NCBI GenBank assembly: GCA_026929865.2 | Contig: CM049415.1 | Span: 1-64,000, forward strand | Direction of reading: 5' to 3' | From: Hyperoplus lanceolatus | Lineage: Eukaryota; Chordata; Actinopteri; Uranoscopiformes; Ammodytidae | Length of the DNA: 64,000 nt | Shown here: piece after piece, positions 53,891-63,129 of the stretch | Layout: each line of letters starts with the position of its first letter | Numbering within the stretch: position 1 is the first letter of the stretch | Position numbers and translations under genes: made by a program | The notes under the pieces: generated by a model | Databases searched by the model: none | What the model was told of the DNA's origin: nothing | The model's input: the letters and a program-made list of their open reading frames with translations, nothing else

Positions 53891-54893
53891 AAGACAAATA
53901 TCAAAGCATATTTCCAAATGCAGGTGTTAAATGGATCAATCTAATATTTCTCCTCTATTTCCAGACCTGACTGAGATCAGCAGCATGTTATTAATGTGTT
54001 GACATGAATAGGTGTGTGGATGTTGTGGTGACATGTGGGTGATGTCTGTAGAAGGCTGACATTATGATGATCCACAACAACACAATGACAAAGTCACTCT
54101 ACTCATTTTAGAGGAAAACTCATTGATTAGGACAAAGTCATGTTGAGCTGCACATTTAAAACCTGAACACATCTGATTGGATTATTCATTATGTTTTATT
54201 TACATCATTTATTCTTTATCCAGATTGAGATACTGCAGTTTGTCAGAGACCAGCTGTGCGTCTCTGGCCTCAGCGCTGAAGTCCAACCCCTCCCATCTCA
54301 GAGAGCTGGATCTGAGTCTCAACAAGCTGCAGGATTCAGGAGTGAAGCCTCTGTCTCATCTTAAGGAGAGTCCACACTACAGACTGGAGACTCTGAAGTG
54401 AGTAGAGGGTTGGAGTCAGTCCATGATGCTTTCAGCTGAATGTCACTAAACCCAGTTAGTATCAAAGATCCAGTATTTCCTGGTAAACCTTAAACCTTGT
54501 CATTAGCTGCTTTCCTCATTTGAAAACTGCATTCTGTTTTCACTCCGGTTATCTTTGTCTCATTTTACATTTATTTGATGATCTGAAACATTAAGTTGTG
54601 ACAAATATCCAAAAATAGAAGAAATCAGGAAAGAGGGGCAAATACTGTTTTCATAGCACTGTAGGACATTTCATATTTCATATTTCATACAGTGACTAAG
54701 TTTATGTTTGAACTTTTAAAAGATAACAGAACAAATGTGTAAATATAAAAACATATGGACATTAAAAAAGACAAAAGGAAATATATAAACGTAAACAGAC
54801 TCACTGACTGACAGCTGATGGAGGGAGTCTCTGTAAACTCTGATTCATGACTTCTGTTGTCTGTCTTCTTTTCTCAACAGATGGAAGGATTGA
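39951..54893 (+). CDS. NLR gene 2: RING-FISNA-NACHT-LRR, NACHT exon interrupted
   Basis: Tandem paralogue of gene 1. Coding exons: 39951-40078, 41555-41605, 43446-43675, 44227-46193 (interrupted), 47984-48157, 50378-50551, 52033-52206, 54224-54397, 54881-54893. It has one full N-terminal repeat exon plus one shortened one, a complete RING, FISNA, NACHT with intact Walker motifs, and four LRR exons. In the HD2 region the frame meets TGA codons at 45567 onward, inside a GAT/G microsatellite. If a 115-nt stretch 45560-45674 is spliced (GTACGT...AAG), the whole gene sums to 2,970 nt, a perfect multiple of three (989 codons plus stop). Otherwise the protein ends in HD2 without LRRs. A 5' noncoding exon is likely at about 39420-39509. 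Whether it is a gene or a pseudogene needs RNA evidence. Confidence 0.75.
40430..40568 (-). mobile_element. tRNA-derived SINE, reverse orientation
   Basis: Read in reverse it shows CTCTAACCACTACACCAC (A-box side reversed), CGGTTCAAATGTGACC (B box) and CATTCCCCTCTCTGCCCC. Ends in a palindrome at 40547-40588. Confidence 0.65.
41100..41375. repeat. Imperfect tandem repeat with (TG)n and poly-G
   Basis: CAATTAACGTTACTGTGTCA starts at about 41099 and recurs at about 41247 as CAATTAACGTTAACGTGTCA. Each copy is followed by TG repeats, a G run and GACTTGTG/CTCATGTG. Confidence 0.75.
41555..41605 (+). CDS. NLR gene 2 exon 2: shortened N-terminal repeat
   Basis: Counterpart of gene 1 exon 5. After AG at 41553-41554 a 51-nt (17-codon) phase-symmetric stretch reads [17 protein letters not shown] and ends at an intact GTAAGA donor (41606). 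The SPVPSCLS core and the EPGP motif have been lost. The exon may be skipped without changing frame. Confidence 0.45.
41767..43289 (-). mobile_element. ORF1-only LINE insertion with TSD (private to copy 2)
   Basis: 1,523-bp insertion flanked by AATAAT (41761-41766 and 43290-43295). The empty site is visible in copy 1 (CAAATAACGAGATAAG, near 13634). A T-rich stretch at 41766-41800 is the reverse of its poly(A) tail. It carries an intact ORF1-like gene but no reverse transcriptase. Confidence 0.82.
42361..43161 (-). CDS. LINE ORF1p-like RNA-binding protein, 266 aa
   Basis: Intact frame from ATG (43161) to TAA (42361). About residues 1-100 are Lys/Glu/Leu-rich with heptad spacing, a coiled coil as in L1 ORF1p trimers. 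Then an RRM-like segment ([15 protein letters not shown] ... [13 protein letters not shown]) and a basic C-terminal domain ([15 protein letters not shown]). Family knowledge: such proteins bind the LINE RNA and act as nucleic acid chaperones. Not part of the NLR gene; it lies antisense in its intron. Likely L1/Tx1-type; exact clade untested. Confidence 0.75.
   Translation of the reverse strand: MEEDKVFAEEMKKQLADLKKGMLADLKREIQSERETERALRKAELAGIVDKLMGRFDVKIKEKVAAGLKPLMIELKELQAVNVKKDQLLKELGDKIDEQEQQAKNRDVILTGMDIKPRSYAAAGNGEKEGDTGNVTVEKQVAMFLRSKAINLDLENVESCFLLPKGKFAKKRAVILKFVSRKHKINLLSQGKKLKGEQIGMSENLTKRKAYLAYQARGLKKCGQVQQTWTRDGRIFIKMNGATPEEAKIVQIKTEEDLDQFRRDED
43446..43675 (+). CDS. NLR gene 2 exon 3: RING finger
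   Basis: Complete C3HC4 RING ([18 protein letters not shown]), nearly identical to gene 1 but two codons longer at the start ([13 protein letters not shown]). Acceptor CACAG, donor GTAATG at 43676, phases as in gene 1. Confidence 0.85.
43722..44000. repeat. Fish interspersed repeat (CAGTTTTATTTGTATAGCCC type)
   Basis: TTTTATTTGTATAGCCCAAT ... TTTGCCTCAGTGGTCTTTAC ... AAAAACTCCC. Common in percomorph fish. In the intron between RING and NACHT exons of gene 2 only; gene 1's intron is 87 bp. Confidence 0.65.
44227..46193 (+). CDS. NLR gene 2 exon 4: FISNA-NACHT-HD2, split by microsatellite
   Basis: Reads as gene 1 exon 7 with Walker A GVAGIGKT, Walker [21 protein letters not shown] and [15 protein letters not shown]. 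After [10 protein letters not shown] the frame runs into repeated TGA within a GAT microsatellite (about 45566-45648) followed by a run of more than 20 G. A second copy of the sequence around ACTTCCTTGGAAAAA resumes at about 45701. The downstream part, [16 protein letters not shown] to the exon end, is open in the +1 frame from 45676. GTACGT at 45560 and AAG at 45672-45674 could bound a 115-nt intron that restores frame exactly, but the region before that AG is poly-G rather than pyrimidine-rich. Final donor GTAAGT at 46194. Confidence 0.8.
45566..45672. repeat. GAT microsatellite and poly-G run inside NACHT exon
   Basis: About 25 GAT/GGT units followed by more than 20 consecutive G. The reading frame of the NACHT exon meets TGA at its start. 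Confidence 0.95.
46505..46690 (+). mobile_element. tRNA-derived SINE, copy 2 counterpart
   Basis: Parallel to 16258-16425; the B box is degraded to GGTTTCAAATCC. Confidence 0.65.
46765..47630. mobile_element. PIF/Harbinger-like MITE, copy 2 counterpart
   Basis: Ends GGGGCCGTATTCACAAAACA and its mirror, parallel to 16505-17341. Confidence 0.75.
47984..48157 (+). CDS. NLR gene 2 LRR exon 1
   Basis: 174 nt, acceptor CATTACAG, donor GTCAGT. Encodes [20 protein letters not shown] and [19 protein letters not shown]. Counterpart of 17696-17869. Confidence 0.88.
48734..48893 (+). repeat. 53-bp tandem repeat, copy 2
   Basis: Same unit as 18662-18815. Confidence 0.85.
49142..49411 (+). mobile_element. 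tRNA-like SINE (private to copy 2)
   Basis: Head GGGGCGACTGTGGCTCTGTT with A-box-like TGGTAGAGCGGG, a degraded B box, GTGTCCTTGGGCAAGACACT, and tail TATAAATAAAGATTAAAAAA. Flanked by TATACT/AATACT. The empty site is at about 19055 in copy 1. Confidence 0.75.
49969..50041. repeat. (CA)n in LRR intron of gene 2
   Basis: About 36 units. Confidence 0.95.
50378..50551 (+). CDS. NLR gene 2 LRR exon 2
   Basis: 174 nt, acceptor TTCAG, donor GTCAGT. Encodes [20 protein letters not shown] and [19 protein letters not shown]. The protein is identical to the next LRR exon, showing very recent duplication. Confidence 0.88.
51297..51510. repeat. Intronic MITE-derived block, third copy
   Basis: Same block as 31391-31600, in the intron after LRR exon 2 of gene 2. 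Confidence 0.8.
51740..51793. repeat. (CA)n in LRR intron of gene 2
   Basis: About 27 units, near the boundary of the duplicated 1,655-bp unit. Confidence 0.95.
52033..52206 (+). CDS. NLR gene 2 LRR exon 3 (duplicate of LRR exon 2)
   Basis: Same 58-residue protein as the exon at 50378, 1,655 bp downstream, with near-identical introns on both sides. Phase-symmetric, so it adds two LRRs without disturbing the frame. Confidence 0.88.
52952..53166. repeat. Intronic MITE-derived block, fourth copy
   Basis: Same block, in the duplicated unit after LRR exon 3 of gene 2; nearly identical to the third copy. Confidence 0.8.
53399..53463. repeat. (CA)n in LRR intron of gene 2
   Basis: About 32 units; counterpart of 51740-51793 one duplicated unit later. 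Confidence 0.95.
53589..53888. repeat. Two further (CA)n tracts
   Basis: Tracts at about 53589-53662 and 53801-53888, separated by a short unique intron segment. Confidence 0.95.
54224..54397 (+). CDS. NLR gene 2 LRR exon 4 (last)
   Basis: Terminal-type LRR exon ([20 protein letters not shown] ... [10 protein letters not shown]) with donor GTGAGT, matching 35366-35539 of gene 1. Confidence 0.87.
54881..54893 (+). CDS. NLR gene 2 terminal exon
   Basis: After acceptor TCTCAACAG the phase-2 junction reads K-W-K-D and stops at TGA 54891-54893, directly at the start of a GAGT microsatellite. It differs from gene 1's tail (EWWSPGV), so the C-terminus is free to diverge. Confidence 0.6.
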
Positions 54894-54957
54894 GTGAGTG
54901 AGTGAGTGAGTGTGTGAGTGAGTGAGTGAGTGAGTGAGTGAGTGAGTGAGTGAGTGA
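54893..54957. repeat. (GAGT)n microsatellite in the 3' end of NLR gene 2
   Basis: Starts at the stop codon of the terminal exon. Confidence 0.9.
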
Positions 54958-55281
54958 TCATCAAGGTGTTAGTGGAGAGAGGATCCGCTCCACTGTCAGA
55001 CACAGAGTCCTCCATCCTCCCTGTGTGTTCCTCTGGATGTGACAGAGTATCATCAGTGTGTCTGCTCTGCTGCTGCCCGGTCCTTCTGCTGGCTGTCTCT
55101 GACTGGCCCGCGTGAGGTCAATGGAAAATTAAGAATCAAACGTAAATAAGTTTAAATCATGCATGGAATACAACGGTATTGCTTTTATTTTGAAGGCGAG
55201 TTTATATTTCGCGCGAGCGTATGCAGCTTACTCTTCACTGGTTGTAAATCGCAATTCAAAAAAAGGAGAAGAAGCTTGTAT

Positions 55282-55355
55282 GTGCGCTGTTTAAGTGCGC
55301 TGTTTAAGTGCGCTGTTTAAGTGCGCTGTTTAAGTGCGCTGTTTAAGTGCGCTGC
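55282..55355. repeat. 13-bp minisatellite GTGCGCTGTTTAA, about 5.5 copies
   Basis: Perfect head-to-tail units. Confidence 0.93.
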
Positions 55356-55390
55356 CGCAAAAAAAAGTGACTCAGAGCAAGCTACACAGT

Positions 55391-55526
55391 CAACCTCCGC
55401 ACTCGGGGATCGGCGCTCGGGGAAGGAGGGCGATAATATCAGACAGACAACCTGCTTGTACGCTCACCCGTCTGATATTATCGCCTCCACTCCCCAAGCG
55501 CCGATTGCCAACGAGTGTGGAGGTTG
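55391..55526. repeat. Imperfect inverted repeat, ~56-bp arms
   Basis: CAACCTCCGCACTCGGGGAT... pairs with ...CGAGTGTGGAGGTTG; the arms also share GCGATAATATCAGAC. Spacer about 22 nt. Confidence 0.88.
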
Positions 55527-56655
55527 GCTGTGTGTGTGGCTCTCCCCTCTCCTACGTCTGTGTGGAGGTGTGGATGTACGAGAGGGGTGTGCGATTGTAA
55601 CGAGCGAACAAACAGGTCACGCAGGACACACTCCTTTTATATTTTATATTTTAGTGCCTACCTTATTTATATTCATTTTTCTGTAGAAAATCCAGCTCCC
55701 AGAAGGCTAAATGATGTCAGCCATTATCTCAAAGTATAGACTACAAGACATGCAGCACACACAGGAGACAGTTGTTTACAGAGCACAAAAATCATCAGAT
55801 TCCTCTCAAAGTTTACCAGATTGAGACATTTAACCTTAAAATGTAAATACTAGCCCAATAATAATAATAATCAAAATGTAATGGGGGGGTGTGGGGCAGG
55901 ATCTGCTCGGTGGATTGTTTTATCCTGTACAGAGGACAATACAAGTAATAGATAATATGAACACAAATTGTGTTGCAGTGTAGGATACTTATTTTTATTT
56001 GTTATTATTTTCATTATTTTAAAGTCACCAGAATGCAGGAAACAATGGCTTTGAAGCTCAAATTTTTTTTTTTTTCTGGGGGTGAACCCCCAAACCCCTC
56101 ACTTTGGTTTTGGAATAACAGGTCTCTGTATGTTGGGAAGTATGGCCAAGGTTCCCCGGCTGCTTGCACGTTTTGTTCACAATTGTTAATTGTAAATGTT
56201 GATTAAGTGGTATAATGTTGGCATTTTCATGGCTTTTTATGGCTTTTTCTTTGCTTTAACATTTACTGCAGTTTATCAAAACCATATACTTTACTTCTTT
56301 TTATAAAAAGATACGACTAATATTGACCAGAATTGTGTTGTGCCTTTTGGTCCGGCCCTCCACAACAGTCCCTGATTCTGATGTGGCCCTTTGGGGAAAT
56401 GAATTGGCCACCCCTGATCTATACCGTCTCTGAAGACACACGTCAACTATGCCGCAAAAAAGACTAAAACAAACGACCTGCAGAGCGACTAAAAAAGAGG
56501 AGGAAGAACTCTACATAAAACCAAACTTAAAATAATGCCACATACAGACACTGTGTAGCAATAGACTTCACAACCATCTCAACAGAGCGTTTCACTAACA
56601 TGTTGACAGATGTCTATGCCACTGATTGACACAGAGCTGTAACTGCTCTCTGTGC

Positions 56656-56756
<101 letters not shown>

Positions 56757-57278
56757 GCGGTAGTGAGTGAGGCTCAGGACAGCAGCGAAGGCAAGTTGAT
56801 GAAACTAATGATAGATCAGACACACGGTGAGGTGAAATGCTTGTTGTTTTGTCGTGGCTAAGCTAACAGTAAGCTAGCCTGTGAACTTCCTCAATACATT
56901 GCTAGCGATCGCAGCTCTCGTAGCCTTTTCTCCGAGGGACGCTACAGAACGTTTGTTTAGCTACCAGGAGGGACGGCTGTTTTTGTATTCTTTGATTAAC
57001 TGATTGTTTGATTGAATAAAACATTTAAATGGTAGCATGTCTATGACTTTCATTTTGCCATACTTGTAACTGTGTTATAAAAGCAATAGCTCACTTCAGT
57101 CTGTGAAATGTGCTCATAATACCACAGTTAAGGGGATCGAACAACTTTGCTGTATACTGCAGTCCACTCACCCATTCACACACACATTCACTCACACATT
57201 CACTCACACATTCACACATCAGGTAGACATCAGTTATAACTCCCAGGAGTGATGCTAAGGGGGCCTGTCTGTACACAC

Positions 57279-57334
57279 AGACTGATACACACACATTAAA
57301 CAGACACACACATTAAACAGACACACACAAAATG

Positions 57335-57365
<31 letters not shown>

Positions 57366-57616
57366 CAGAAACACACACACGCGCACAAACACACACACAC
57401 ACACACACACACGCAGACACACACAGTGACACACACACACGACACACACACACACACACACTGGCACACACACACACGCAGACACACACAGTGACACACA
57501 CACATGCAGACACATACAGTGACACACACACACACACACACAGTGACACACACACACAGACACACAGTGACACACACACACACACAGATACACAGAGACA
57601 CACACACACACACACA

Positions 57617-57684
<68 letters not shown>
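57279..57684. repeat. Complex (CA)n block, ~400 bp
   Basis: CA repeats broken by GTGA, CAGA and CACG variants. Counterpart of 37153-37340 in copy 1. Long ORFs in all frames here are low-complexity artefacts. Confidence 0.93.
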
Positions 57685-57686
<2 letters not shown>

Positions 57687-57832
57687 GTGAGGTCACAGTC
57701 TGAAGGTTTACACATTTTTATTCGTAGTATTTTGGAATCATACAACATAAATAAAAGCTTTTCATTACATAATGTTCTCACAGCACCAGAGCCTTAAGTC
57801 GACTGGGTTCAGTCAAAACAACCACCAAACAC

Positions 57833-57902
57833 AACCAGAGCAGTGAATAGCCAGGGTTACACCAACCAGAGCAGTGAATAGCCAGGGTTACACCAACCAG
57901 AG
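57833..57902. repeat. 31-bp minisatellite
   Basis: AACCAGAGCAGTGAATAGCC... about 2.3 copies; also at 37489-37544, where the duplication homology ends. Confidence 0.85.
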
Positions 57903-57913
57903 CTATCTATGCA

Positions 57914-58191
57914 CTCACTGGCCACTTTATTATGGTTCTGTGTGAAAATCCCAGTAGATCAGCAATTTCTGAAATACTCAGACCAGCCCATCTGGCACCA
58001 TCAACCGTGCCATGTTCAAAGTCACTTAAACCCCCTTTCTTCCCCATTCTGTTGCTCGGTTTCAACCTCAGTAAGTTGTCCTGTCCAGGTCTACATGTCT
58101 AAATGACTTGAGTTGCTGACATGTGATTGGCTGATTTGTATTTGTTTGAACAAGAAATTGAACTGGTGTATCTAATAAAGTGGCCGGTGAG
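57914..58191. mobile_element. 278-bp DNA-transposon MITE (GGCCACTTTATTA ends)
   Basis: 19-bp inverted ends CTCACTGGCCACTTTATTA and CTCACCGGCCACTTTATTA (inverted). Superfamily not assigned. Confidence 0.75.
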
Positions 58192-58423
58192 CTCTGGAAA
58201 ACATTCAGAGACCAGTCTGGATTTTTCTTCAATCTTCATCTCTACATTACTTAATGGAAATGCTCTTTAATGACAATATGTTTGGGGGGAATTTGGTAGA
58301 AATGTTGTCAGTAGTTTATGGAATAAAACCAAAATGTTCATTCTACTCAAACATATGCCTCTAAATAGTAAAACGAGAGACACTGAACATTTGGAGTGGT
58401 CTCTTCATTTTTTTCCAGAGCTG
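58190..58423. mobile_element. MITE with AGCTCTGGAAAA ends
   Basis: Inverted ends AGCTCTGGAAAACATTCAGA and AGCTCTGGAAAAAAATGAAG (inverted), followed by TATATA. Tc1-like in style. Abuts the previous element. Confidence 0.65.
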
Positions 58424-58476
58424 TATATAACCATGGTTGGGACAGTTTACATTTTTTAAATTCGTCCGACATGATT

Positions 58477-58497
58477 GTCTCTCTCTCTCTCCCTCTC

Positions 58498-58551
<54 letters not shown>

Positions 58552-58560
58552 TCTCTCCCT

Positions 58561-58594
<34 letters not shown>

Positions 58595-58787
58595 CCTCTC
58601 TCCCTCCCCCCTCTGTCTCTCTCTCTCTCTCTGTCCCTCTCCCTCTCTCTCTCCCTCCCCCCTCTGTCTCTCTCTCTCTCTCTGTCCCTCTCCCTTTCTC
58701 TCTATGTCTCTCTCTCTCTCTCTGTCCCTCTCCCTTTCTCTCTATGTCTCTCTCTCTCTCTCTCTCCCTCTCTCCCTCCCCCCTCTG

Positions 58788-58819
<32 letters not shown>

Positions 58820-58837
58820 TCCCTCTCCCTTTCTCTC

Positions 58838-58876
<39 letters not shown>
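58477..58876. repeat. (CT)n block, ~400 bp
   Basis: CT/CCCT/GTCT mixture. Poly-Ser/Leu ORFs here are artefacts. Confidence 0.95.
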
Positions 58877-58877
<1 letters not shown>

Positions 58878-59039
58878 TGCTTCAAAACAACGGAATACAA
58901 CGGTGACATCATCACTGACAAGTAGAACAACTGAAGGAATAAATATTTTACTTCCTGCTTCCTGTGGCTTTATTTACATTATTTACATTTTCCCGCCAAA
59001 ACTAAACAACGACCTCATAGCAACCAACTGCCATCGCCA

Positions 59040-59078
<39 letters not shown>

Positions 59079-59194
59079 CGCACACACACACACACACACG
59101 GACACAGGAACCAATGGAAAGTTAATACTGGAAACCAAATGATTCAGAAAAGATGGACGCTTATTCTTTACAAGATATATAGACACCAAATGTA

Positions 59195-59454
59195 TTTTAA
59201 AGCGTCTACGAGGAACTTTCAGTGTGTGTTAATTCTAGCGCCCCCCTTTGGACTAAAGCGGTAGTGTTTTTACCACGCCAGCTGTTGTTCCTGGGTGAGC
59301 GTATACCCATGACAAAGGCATTAAGAAAAACTATAAAAAAATAGCATTCTTTGCACTGATGGTCTGGTTTGCTGTTACATGTAATTAATGATCATCAGAG
59401 GAAAAATGAGACTGTTTCAGAAATATTTAAAAGTTCCTCGTAGAGACTTTAAAG
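59195..59454. mobile_element. ~260-bp MITE with GAGGAACTTT ends, source type of the NLR intron blocks
   Basis: Ends TTTAAAGCGTCTACGAGGAA and, inverted, CTTTAAAGTCTCTACGAGGA. The interior matches the blocks in four NLR introns, which lack the right end. Confidence 0.75.
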
Positions 59455-59953
59455 TGTTGAATAGTAAATTCTGACCAATCACGGAGCAGCTTCTTCAGTT
59501 TGGTCCGTGTGTAAAAAAGCTGGTCCCTGATTCGTCGAGAGTTAACCGTGTGTGTATGTGGCTGTGTGTGTTTTGTGTGAGTGACCAAACGCCCTGTGTG
59601 TCTTTATCAATACATTTTCATCATCAGCAGAACCTTTATATACACACTGCTCCGTCTCATCAATTAACATTTAATTTACAACATGTATTTGCATCGTGCT
59701 CCTATGAGAACCAAACCAGTGACTGTCTACTGTGTCTTTTTCAATTCACAAAATAATCATGTTGTTCTCAATCGACATTTATAGTCTTTTAAAAACATAA
59801 TAGCAGATATTATATTTTTTCCCAGTTGGAAGCAACTTAATCGCAGAAACTTTCTATCATCGTTACCGGTCAGTCAAAACTCACACTGCCAGATTTAAGA
59901 ACAGTGTTTATCCAAGTGCCATTTAACAACTCGACTCTGTAAATATTAAGAAG

Positions 59954-60057
59954 GGTTCCTGCAACAGTGCTAGAAGTCCGGTTCCTGCAACAGTGCTAGA
60001 AGTCCGGTTCCTGCAACAGTGCTAGAAGTCCGGTTCCTGCAACAGTGCTAGAAGTCC
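59954..60057. repeat. 26-bp minisatellite, 4 copies
   Basis: GGTTCCTGCAACAGTGCTAG AAGTCC in perfect tandem, in the likely 3' flank of the ptprm-like gene. Confidence 0.93.
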
Positions 60058-60590
60058 CCATCCCTCTCTGCTATTTAGTCTGGTAGAAACAGATTTAGTT
60101 TGTCCCAATACATGATGTCAGATGCAGCATGCTGAAAAATACCCAGATGTCCTACTACATCCGGTGGTGATTTTTTTTTAGTGTTGAAACCAGCAGCTTT
60201 ATGGAGGTTCTGACCCACAATCCACTGCAGCAGAAGTTACACATCACATGGACTGAGCCTCCCAGTGAAAACAACCAGCGATGAATAGATACTTTATATG
60301 ATGAGGTGTAGTATGTAGAAAAGGAAAAATTATGAGTATGCGATTTGGAACAGAGCTATAAACTGGTTTGGATCTTGAAGACACTTTACAGCACAACATG
60401 AGATGCATTGGGGTTTGAGTGCACAGACACACACACACAGGCGGGTCCAGTTAGATCCTGTGTGTGTGTAGCTGACGGGATGCTCCACTCGGACGGAAAA
60501 ATAAACTCCAGAAATAGTTGATGAAGTTTTTTTAACGTCTGACGATGTTTTGGTTCAAAGAGTCAAAGAGTGCAAATACATCTTCCTCAC

Positions 60591-60645
<55 letters not shown>
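60591..60645. repeat. (CTGT)n microsatellite
   Basis: About 13 units, 70 bp beyond the ptprm-like stop codon, probably in its 3' UTR. Confidence 0.93.
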
Positions 60646-60716
60646 ACTCCTCTTCAGTCAGTAGTAACACACACACACACACACAGCGTTGATGAAGAGG
60701 AGGAGAGGCTCCTCCC

Positions 60717-60770
60717 TTAAGCAGAGTTGAGATATTCCAGAGCGACTTCATAACAGAATTTATACTGTTC
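60717..60770 (-). CDS. ptprm-like terminal coding exon
   Basis: Acceptor CTCGTTACAG, then [17 protein letters not shown] and TAA at 60719-60717. The [14 protein letters not shown] ending is the conserved C-terminus of PTPRM-type phosphatases. It is too short to be found as a free ORF. The 3' UTR runs leftward from 60716; no poly(A) signal was placed with confidence. Confidence 0.85.
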   Translation of the reverse strand, partial: EQYKFCYEVALEYLNSA

Positions 60771-60806
60771 CTGTAACGAGAAAAAATCACAGATTAGCAT
60801 CATGAT

Positions 60807-60855
<49 letters not shown>

Positions 60856-60858
60856 TCT

Positions 60859-60891
<33 letters not shown>

Positions 60892-62744
60892 TCTCAGTGT
60901 GTGTGTGTGTGTGTGTGTCTCAGTGTGTGTGTGTGTCTCAGTGTGTGTGTGTGTCTCTCAGTGTGTGTGTGTGTGTGTGTGTGTCTGTTTTCTGTACTTG
61001 TAAAACTTTTTTACACTTTCTCTTTGTGTGTGTGTGTCTCTCAGTGTGTGTGTGGGTGTCTCTCTCTCTCTCTCTCAGTGTGTGTGTGTCTCTCTCAGTG
61101 TGTGTGTGGGTGTCTCTCTCTCTCTCTCTCTCTCTCTCAGTGGTCCTCATTTATCAATTTTGCGTGGAAACTGGTGCAGATTCGTGCGCAAATACCTCCC
61201 TACGCCAGGTGTCGCGTGGTATTTATCAAACAGGCGTATCTCACCAATCTCAGCGTACGCCATGGCCATTATTGATAAATTCGGCGGATGAAAACGAGCG
61301 TATCACGCCCCTATATTTTCTCAGTTTAGAGGCCTCGCCCAGAGGTTTTACGACATGGATATGCGCAATACGGCACTTCTCTGAAGTAGAAATTGACAGA
61401 ATAACAGCGAAAGTAGAAAAAAAGAGTTTCATTTCGGAGCATTAGCCTACAAGCAGCATCAAAGAACGACAGAAGGCAGCAGTTAGGAAGGAAATAACTG
61501 CTGCGGTCAACAGCGTTGGTGTTGACTCAAAATCGCCACTAAAAAAAGCGTGTTGCTGTTCTGAAATGCAACCAACTGGTGGTGCGGGGCTGCGGGCATA
61601 ATATAAGTGGTGGAGGAGAAAAAGACGCACCAACTGTCCGGTAATGGTCCCCATGAAATAAATACACGTCTGCAGAGATTTGAATGATAAGAATGTATTG
61701 GCCCTTTTAGATAGCTCTACTCAAAAGGGGTTTAAAAACTAAAAATAACACATTTTGCGTTTGTATGACAGCATGCGCTTGGCACGAGTGGTCAGCCCGG
61801 CCGTCAGCTGCACAAGCCGACCCGGCAGCGATCAGCTGTGAGAGCGCCCACTGTCCTGCTCCACCAGCAGATAGGAACAACGTGCCGGTTAACGGTGGAA
61901 ATAAATCGCTGGCTTTAGCATCAATGACACATTAAAAGAGGAACTAACATCTACAAAGTGCGTCAAATAAATAAAATGTTAAGCTGAATGTTGTGCCGTG
62001 TATTTTTTATCATAAAGAGCAGTGTAGGCCTACTACATATTTAATACTGTGGCTAACATTTTGAATGAATGCAGCCCCCGTGCCTCAGTGTCCCCCCAGC
62101 TGCTCCAGACGGAGATAACTGCCCTTACCCAGTCCCATGCAGCGCTCCTAAGTGGCCGGTGTGCACTATTGAATCAGTGCTCCTACTCAGTTGCACACCA
62201 TAAGCTGCTCATTTTTAAGTGATTAATATCTTTATTTCGGTCTTATTTGCACTGCATTTGTATTATCTTCTAATAATTGTCCAACAAAGTCATCGGCTAC
62301 CCGTCACAGCCTGCACTGCGAGTCCATGCTGTTTACAAACCTGCGTACACGAGCTGAGAGCTGGCGTGGGATTTGAGCGTATCCTACGCTCACGTCCATA
62401 TTGATAAATGCCGAGATTTGTGTGGAAATGTACGTACACCCATTTTTCTGGTCTACGCAAGATTGATAAATGAGGGCCACTGTGTGTGTCTCTCAGTGTG
62501 TGTGTGTGTGTGTGTCTCTCAGTGTGTGTGTGTGTGTGTGTCTCTCAGTGTGTGTGTGTGTGTGTGTGTGTTACCAGCAGGTCCACCATGTTGGGCTTGT
62601 TGTTCCTCAGAGTCTTGACGGCGTGGAACACATCGACACACCTCTGCTGCCGGAGCATCTCACACACGATGCTGATGCTGCAGAACACGCCACTGCGCCC
62701 GCCGCCATTACTGCAGGAGAAGAAGAAAGAGGGGTCAGGGAGGG

Positions 62745-62782
<38 letters not shown>

Positions 62783-63091
62783 TAAATATAATACAAAAAA
62801 AAATCCTTTTCATTCTCATCAAAAATCTTTCCTTTTATGAACCAAAAATGTTTGTTGTTTCAAGTACTATTTAAAGCTATAGTGTGTATCTTTTTCATAT
62901 AAATTAATATCCATTACATTCAAGCCCTCGCCAAACGAGTTGAAACAAACTTACAGGCAGTGTACCACGGTCCTCCCCTCCCCTCCGTCACACTCCTCCT
63001 GTCTGTCTGTCTGTGTGCCTGTCTGTCTGTCTGTCTGTCTGTCTGTGTGCCTGTCTGTCTGTCTGTCTGTGTGTCTGTCCCTCTCTGTCAG

Positions 63092-63129
<38 letters not shown>

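Larger units (their letters stand above)
54958..56474. other. Spacer or 3' UTR present only in copy 2
   Basis: Gene 1 goes directly from its terminal exon to sequence matching 56475, so about 1.5 kb differs. Contains a 13-bp minisatellite, a large inverted repeat, and an end resembling a hAT element (GGCCACCCCTG near 56408-56418). No supported gene. Confidence 0.55.

Noticed and set aside
58396..59142. 248-codon Ser/Leu-rich ORF
   Set aside because: Translation of a CT microsatellite.
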